Shown: positions 59,917 to 64,000 of the stretch, piece after piece
Layout: each line of letters opens with the position of its first letter
Numbering within the stretch: the stretch's first letter is position 1
NCBI RefSeq assembly: GCF_017312485.1
Contig: NZ_BMBA01000002.1
Location: 734,635-798,634, forward strand
Reading direction: 5' to 3'
Length of the DNA: 64,000 nucleotides
Origin: Clostridium zeae
GTDB lineage: Bacteria > Bacillota > Clostridia > Clostridiales > Clostridiaceae
Translations under genes and position numbers: made by a program
The notes under the pieces: generated by a model
Databases searched by the model: none
Told to the model about the DNA's origin: nothing
What the model saw: only the letters and a program-made list of their open reading frames with translations

Positions 59917-61569
59917 TTATTTTGTTTTATTCATTCTGTCATAAGCTGCTTGAATAATTTGAAGATATTCATCTAGTCTAAGTTTCTTTAAGTCTGACAA
60001 ATATTGATCCCATTCTGCATCAACATTTCCATTCATTAGCCATTGAGCTCTCTTCTTCGCTACATAGTTCTGTAAATCAGGTTTTATTTCTGCAATCTTT
60101 GCATTTTCTTCTGATGTATAAAATAATGAGCCTATTTTTTCATCTACACTTACAGGTGAATAAAATTGTTTGATTCTGTCCATTCTTACTTTAGCTCTTG
60201 GTTCTGGATCAACAATTGTTTGGAAATCCTTTGCAGTTACAACACCAACCCCATTTGGAGCAACTTTTCTTCTGTATTCACCTGGATCTTCTCCTTTTGG
60301 AATGGATTGAACAAGCTTTCCATTTTCCTCCTTAAAAGCTTCTCCAATTGGTCCCCAATGAATCTGAGCAGCCATCTTTGGCGCATAAAGCTCATCATAC
60401 CATCTTGCTATAGCCTCAGCACTACCATCTTCTACTGCCTTCTTAGTTAGTACAACTGCCCCTCTTCCCCAAGGTGTACCATTCCAGTTGCCAACAACAA
60501 GTTTTCCATCTGGTCCCTTAAGTGGGCCGACTTGTACATAATCCTTTTCTCTATTTGCGCCAACTACTTCTGTTTCTTCCCACCACATGAATGCACCTAG
60601 GTTATTGTCCGGACTTTTACCCTTAGATAAAAATGCTTTTTCATCAGTATATGTGAAAGCTTCCTTATCAATTAAACCTTCTTTTACCCATTTACTGAAA
60701 TAACTAATAGCTTGCTTGTATTCAGGCTGAGACGCTGCGTAATATACCTTACCATCTTTTACGTTCATATGATCAAGAATATTATTTACTTGATCTGATG
60801 CTTGATGAACATTAATATCTGGTACTCCAAATCCACCAAATAGTGTACCGATGTCAGCACACCACCACATATTAAGAAAGCTTAAAGGAATTTCATTTTT
60901 CTTACCGTCTCCATTTGGATCCTTATCTTTGAATGCAACTAAAACATCATGCAACTCATCAAGAGTTGTAGGTACCTTCAGACCAAGCTTATCCAACCAT
61001 TTCTTGTTGATAAACATGAAATGTGGCATCGCAGCAATCCATTCTTTACCACTTCCCAATTCTTCACCATTTGGTAATGAATAAATTTTGCCATCAGGAG
61101 AAGTTACAAACTTCTTTAAATCAGGTTCATCTTCAAATAGTTTTTTTACATTTGGCATATATTTATCTATGAGATCATTAAGTGGAATTATAGTACCGTC
61201 TTTGCTATATTTGTCTACGTCCTGATCACTAAACTTTCCATTATAGAAAGCATCGGGAAGATCTCCACTTGCTAGCAATAAAGACTTCTTTGTATCATAG
61301 TCACTATCAGGTATGTTATTCCAGTCAACATGAATATTAGTGTTTTTCTCTAATGTTTTAAATATTGTCATATCATTGTAATCTGGTGTCAAAGGTGGTA
61401 CTGGAGCAACCATTTTTACAGTTAATTTATCTTTTACTATTGGAAGCCCACTAGCATTAATTTGAACTTTCTTAGCGTCATTTTTGTTGTCATCACTCTT
61501 ACAACCAGATAGTAACCCAGTTGTAAGAATTATTGTTGCTAACATTGCAGAAATAACTTTCTTTTTCAT
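59917..61569 (-). CDS. Carbohydrate ABC transporter substrate-binding lipoprotein (LplA-like)
   Basis: The 550-residue extracellular solute-binding protein has a lipoprotein signal (AMLATIILTTGLLSGC, lipidated Cys about residue 23), NIHVDWNNIPDSDYDTKKSL, YSKDGTIIPLNDLIDKYMPN, and the large two-domain fold of the LplA/YtcQ branch (about 500-560 residues). It binds an oligosaccharide outside the membrane. Last of three genes after two permeases, 111 nt from the second. No ATPase gene is in the operon, typical of systems using a shared MsmK/MsmX ATPase. The ATG follows GGGGGAAAAA. Confidence 0.92.
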   Translation of the reverse strand: MKKKVISAMLATIILTTGLLSGCKSDDNKNDAKKVQINASGLPIVKDKLTVKMVAPVPPLTPDYNDMTIFKTLEKNTNIHVDWNNIPDSDYDTKKSLLLASGDLPDAFYNGKFSDQDVDKYSKDGTIIPLNDLIDKYMPNVKKLFEDEPDLKKFVTSPDGKIYSLPNGEELGSGKEWIAAMPHFMFINKKWLDKLGLKVPTTLDELHDVLVAFKDKDPNGDGKKNEIPLSFLNMWWCADIGTLFGGFGVPDINVHQASDQVNNILDHMNVKDGKVYYAASQPEYKQAISYFSKWVKEGLIDKEAFTYTDEKAFLSKGKSPDNNLGAFMWWEETEVVGANREKDYVQVGPLKGPDGKLVVGNWNGTPWGRGAVVLTKKAVEDGSAEAIARWYDELYAPKMAAQIHWGPIGEAFKEENGKLVQSIPKGEDPGEYRRKVAPNGVGVVTAKDFQTIVDPEPRAKVRMDRIKQFYSPVSVDEKIGSLFYTSEENAKIAEIKPDLQNYVAKKRAQWLMNGNVDAEWDQYLSDLKKLRLDEYLQIIQAAYDRMNKTK

Positions 61570-61680
61570 TCTTTTTCCCCCTTAGAATAATTTTATCTAG
61601 TTATTTTTAATAAAGTTGACTATTATTCACCCCTCATAAAAAATTTATAAATATATGCTAAATATATTTATCATCAAGCT

Positions 61681-62574
61681 TTATCCCTTTACAGACCCTA
61701 CCATCATACCCTTTGCAAAATACTTTTGAATAAAAGGATAGAAAATTAAAAGTGGTACAGATGACACTATTATAACGCCATATTTCATAAGTTCGGCTTG
61801 CCTTTGTTGTGCAATTATTGTGGCAGCACTTTCTGTTAATTGATTTACAGATTGGCTCTGTATTAATATGTTTCTTAAAACTAACTGTAAAGGATATAGA
61901 TTTTCTTTAGTTAAATAAAGTAATGCATCGAAAAATCCATTCCATTGACCAACAATAGCAAACAAAGTCAATACTGCTATTATAGGTTTTGAAAGAGGTA
62001 CTACTATCTTAGCGAAGAACATAAAATCTGTACAACCATCAATAGATGCCGCTTCTCTTAATTCTTCTGGTATGGTCATATTAAAAAATGTTCTTGCAAT
62101 TATTATATTAAAAGCAGTTACTGCATTTGGGAGCACCATTGCCCAAATTGTATTAATCATTCCTAGTTTTCTAACTACTAAATATGTTGGAATCATGCCT
62201 CCATTGAAAAACATTGTTATCAAAACAACAATCATAAAAAATCGTCTTCCAAAGAAATCTTTTCTAGAAAGAGGATAAGCAAATGTAATTGTTAAAACTA
62301 CACTAATCAAAGCACCCACAGCTGAATATATTATTGTATTTCTATACCCAGTCCAAATAGCTTTATAGTTAATAATTTTTTGATACCCCTCAAATGTTAT
62401 GTTTTTAGGAAATAGTATCACCTTACCATTTGCAACATAGTTAGGATCACTAATTGATGCAATTATCATAAAATATAAAGGATACAACACTATTAGAGTT
62501 ATAATTCCAAGTATTAAAAAATTAAAGATATCAAAAATTAAATCTTCTTTTGAACTTCTTTTACTAAACACCAT
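61681..62574 (-). CDS. Carbohydrate ABC transporter permease (LplC/AraQ-like)
   Basis: The 297-residue, six-segment permease has the start LIFDIFNFLILGIITLIVLY-PLYFMI and the EAA loop PEELREAASIDGCTDFMFFA then KIVVPLSKPIIAVL that contacts the ATPase. YPFIQKYFAKGMMVGSVKG is the conserved C-terminus. It pairs with the LplB-like permease encoded 14 nt upstream to form the oligosaccharide channel. The ATG at 62574 follows AAGGAG; the earlier ATG lies before the site. Confidence 0.93.
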   Translation of the reverse strand: MVFSKRSSKEDLIFDIFNFLILGIITLIVLYPLYFMIIASISDPNYVANGKVILFPKNITFEGYQKIINYKAIWTGYRNTIIYSAVGALISVVLTITFAYPLSRKDFFGRRFFMIVVLITMFFNGGMIPTYLVVRKLGMINTIWAMVLPNAVTAFNIIIARTFFNMTIPEELREAASIDGCTDFMFFAKIVVPLSKPIIAVLTLFAIVGQWNGFFDALLYLTKENLYPLQLVLRNILIQSQSVNQLTESAATIIAQQRQAELMKYGVIIVSSVPLLIFYPFIQKYFAKGMMVGSVKG

Positions 62575-62588
62575 TCTATTATCTCCTT

Positions 62589-63500
62589 CTACCAAAGACT
62601 TGTTTCAGAGTGTCTCTTAACAATCTGGTTTACTGTAATTAGTAATATGACATTAATTACTGCATTAAATAACCCTACTGCAGCAGAGTAACCATATTGT
62701 CCCTGAAGAACTCCAACTTTGTAGACATATGTCTGAATAATTTCCGACTTGTCCAAATTTAAATTAGTCTGCAATAGCAGTGCTTTTTCAAAACCAACAT
62801 TCATTAAATTACCTAATGCAAGTATTAGCTGAATTACAATTACAGGTAATATTGATGGTAAATCTATGCACAATATTCTTTTAAATTTGCTAGCTCCATC
62901 CATAATAGCGGCTTCATGAAGCTGTGGATCAATTGAAGATAAAGCTGCAATATAGATAACCGCTGCCCAACCTGTTCCTTGCCAAACAGAGGAGAAAACA
63001 TATAAATGACTAAACCACCCTGGATCTGCTAGAAAAAAAACTGTCTTTCCTCCTAAAGCAACAATAATTTTATTAACAATTCCGCTACTTGGTGATAAAA
63101 CAACATACATCATTCCTACTAAAACTACAGTAGATATAAAGTAAGGAGCGTAAAGCACTGTCTGAATAAATTTCTTAGTCCTTTCTTTTGTTAATTGATT
63201 TAGCATCAGCGCAAGTACTATTGGAAGTGGAAATGTCAAAATCAATTGATAAACACTTAAGCTTATAGTATTTTTGATTTGATCCCAAAATTGATAAGAA
63301 TTAAAAAATCTTCTAAAATACTCAAGTCCAACCCAATGGCTCCCTAAAACCCCCTTAGTAAAAGAATAATCTTGGAATGCCATGAGCACCCCATACATTG
63401 GAACATACTTAAATACAATAAGTAATATAAAACCAGGTAATAATAATAAATATAGTTGATAATTTTTTTTAATCTTTTGAATAGCACTCATATTATTCAA
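62589..63500 (-). CDS. Carbohydrate ABC transporter permease (LplB-like)
   Basis: The 303-residue, six-segment permease has LYLLLLPGFILLIVFKYVPM, YGVLMAFQDYSFTKGVLGS, the EAA loop DPQLHEAAIMDGASKFKRIL followed by CIDLPSILPVIVIQL, and a C-terminal GLFNAVINVILLITVNQIVK, all typical of LplB/YteP. It starts at TTG 6 nt after GGGGGA and is the first gene of the importer operon, behind an ATACGT-type operator. Partner of the LplC-like permease. Confidence 0.93.
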   Translation of the reverse strand: MNNMSAIQKIKKNYQLYLLLLPGFILLIVFKYVPMYGVLMAFQDYSFTKGVLGSHWVGLEYFRRFFNSYQFWDQIKNTISLSVYQLILTFPLPIVLALMLNQLTKERTKKFIQTVLYAPYFISTVVLVGMMYVVLSPSSGIVNKIIVALGGKTVFFLADPGWFSHLYVFSSVWQGTGWAAVIYIAALSSIDPQLHEAAIMDGASKFKRILCIDLPSILPVIVIQLILALGNLMNVGFEKALLLQTNLNLDKSEIIQTYVYKVGVLQGQYGYSAAVGLFNAVINVILLITVNQIVKRHSETSLW

Positions 63501-63535
63501 TTATTGTCCCCCCTATACCGAACTTACATTTTTGA

Positions 63536-63555
63536 GAATACGTGAATACGTATTC
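63536..63555. promoter_or_regulatory. Probable operator of the sugar importer operon
   Basis: GAATACGTGAATACGTATTC: a 12-bp perfect palindrome GAATACGTATTC (63544-63555) preceded by an extra half-site GAATACGT. It lies about 40 nt upstream of the LplB-like gene and 62 nt from the LacI-type gene. ATACGTAT-centred sites are used by LacI- and AraR-type sugar repressors. Confidence 0.65.
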
Positions 63556-63566
63556 TTATTATTTAA

Positions 63567-63602
63567 AATAATAAGCGCATTTTTCATAGCGCTATTATTA
63601 TT
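63567..63602 (-). terminator. Terminator of the LacI-type regulator gene
   Basis: AATAATAAGCGC and GCGCTATTATTATT form a long GC-cored stem 15 nt after the regulator's stop, followed on the minus strand by TTTAAATAATAAG. Confidence 0.65.
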
Positions 63603-63616
63603 CAGTAAAGTTACTT

Positions 63617-64000
63617 CTAATATTCAATCAGTTTCAAACTTGATTCTCTAGCTACCAATCTAGGTTCTAGTATTACATGCTTTTCTTTTATCTCATCACC
63701 GCTGTCTATCTTATTCATTAATATTTCAACTGCCCTGCTCCCAATTTCTTCAATATACTGAGCTACACTGCTGATACTTGGACTAACTTCCTTGGATATA
63801 TAAGTATTATCAAAGCCAACTAGTGCTACTTTATCTGGTATCTTGACTTTTAATTCTTTTAAAATATGCAATACCATCAATGCCTCTATATCATTATGAG
63901 TAAAAATTCCTATACCTTCGTGATTTAAATTTTTAACAATAAAATCTTTTAATTCTTCAGACATAGACTTATTATTTGTTTTATTTATAAAAACATACTT
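63617..64000 (-). CDS. LacI/GalR-type sugar-responsive regulator, C-terminal part (runs off window)
   Basis: The visible 127 codons are the C-terminal ligand-binding subdomain of a LacI/GalR-type protein: GIGIFTHNDIEALMVLHILK, KIPDKVALVGFDNTYISKEV, SPSISSVAQYIEEIGSRAVE, then HVILEPRLVARESS. The frame stays open upstream of the internal ATG at 63964 to the window edge, so that ATG is not the start. The DNA-binding domain is outside the window; AraR-type (GntR HTH plus LacI domain) is also possible. It most likely represses the importer and GH32 operons through the ATACGTAT site. Confidence 0.88.
   Translation of the reverse strand, partial: KYVFINKTNNKSMSEELKDFIVKNLNHEGIGIFTHNDIEALMVLHILKELKVKIPDKVALVGFDNTYISKEVSPSISSVAQYIEEIGSRAVEILMNKIDSGDEIKEKHVILEPRLVARESSLKLIEY

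Noticed and set aside
63617-63964. A complete small LacI-like protein starting at ATG 63964
   Set aside because: The frame stays open upstream to the window edge and the ATG lies in the middle of the ligand-binding domain, without a ribosome binding site.

Overview
The window is AT-rich chromosomal DNA of a low-GC, anaerobic, endospore-type Firmicute, most likely Clostridium sensu stricto. This rests on codon use (A/T-ending codons throughout), strong GGAGG-type ribosome binding sites often paired with TTG or GTG starts, many intrinsic terminators, oxygen-sensitive enzymes (a glycyl radical enzyme with its activase, a radical SAM/SPASM protein), and typical clostridial families (DUF2812, CBO0543, RRNPP regulator, LytTR/DUF3021 pair). 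No rRNA, tRNA, CRISPR array or intact transposase was found.

Layout. 1-1.2 kb: the first three urease structural genes, ureA-ureB-ureC (ureC runs off the left edge), with a good promoter and a terminator-like hairpin in the leader. 1.2-8 kb: orphan Cache histidine kinase, zinc-ribbon protein, chemoreceptor, BrnQ carrier. 8-11.2 kb: membrane protein, esterase, decayed AraC gene, LytTR/DUF3021 pair. 11.4-15.6 kb: siderophore-type ABC importer with a Fur box. 15.8-20 kb: GH27 alpha-galactosidase, AraC regulator, membrane-anchored GH13 amylase. 20-26.2 kb: two PadR-controlled membrane-protein operons, pyroglutamyl peptidase, MerR regulator. 26.4-28 kb: a candidate RRNPP quorum-sensing pair (TPR regulator plus an unannotated 46-residue exported propeptide). 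28.4-31.2 kb: HAD phosphatase, ChbG-type deacetylase, small membrane protein. 31.2-37.4 kb: a six-gene biosynthetic cluster (ACP, ATP-grasp, glycosyltransferase-like, radical SAM/SPASM, Gfo/Idh, KAS III-like) of no pathway I recognise. 37.7-41 kb: PHP phosphoesterase, Dabb protein, SDR, WYL regulator. 41.1-45.8 kb: Gfo/Idh-RpiA-Gfo/Idh operon and a PRD regulator. 46-51.9 kb: two-component system, DegV, nitronate monooxygenase-like enzyme, AI-2E family exporter. 52.3-64 kb: a fructan/sucrose-type locus with PfkB kinase, glycyl radical enzyme and activase, two GH32 proteins, a three-gene ABC sugar importer and the end of a LacI-type regulator.

The window is also seeded with two families of small dispersed palindromic elements. 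Family 1 behaves like a MITE: ends beginning GGC and ending GCC, flanked by TA, about 38-bp imperfect terminal inverted repeats, and an interior with a ribosome binding site, a conserved 21-24 codon ORF and a terminator hairpin. One full copy, one copy with a decayed right end, one internally deleted copy, one minimal copy and two solo ends are visible, and two of the ends supply the stop codon of the neighbouring gene. Family 2 is a roughly 50-100 bp hairpin with GATGAACCACTTC-like arms.

The observations I consider most worth follow-up are the RRNPP regulator/propeptide pair, the six-gene ACP/radical SAM cluster, the glycyl radical enzyme embedded in a fructan operon (with an in-frame remnant of a DUF2961/GH172-type gene beside it), and the ORF-carrying MITE. 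Starts were moved downstream of the longest open frame wherever a clear ribosome binding site demanded it. All function calls come from reading motifs by eye, without database searches.
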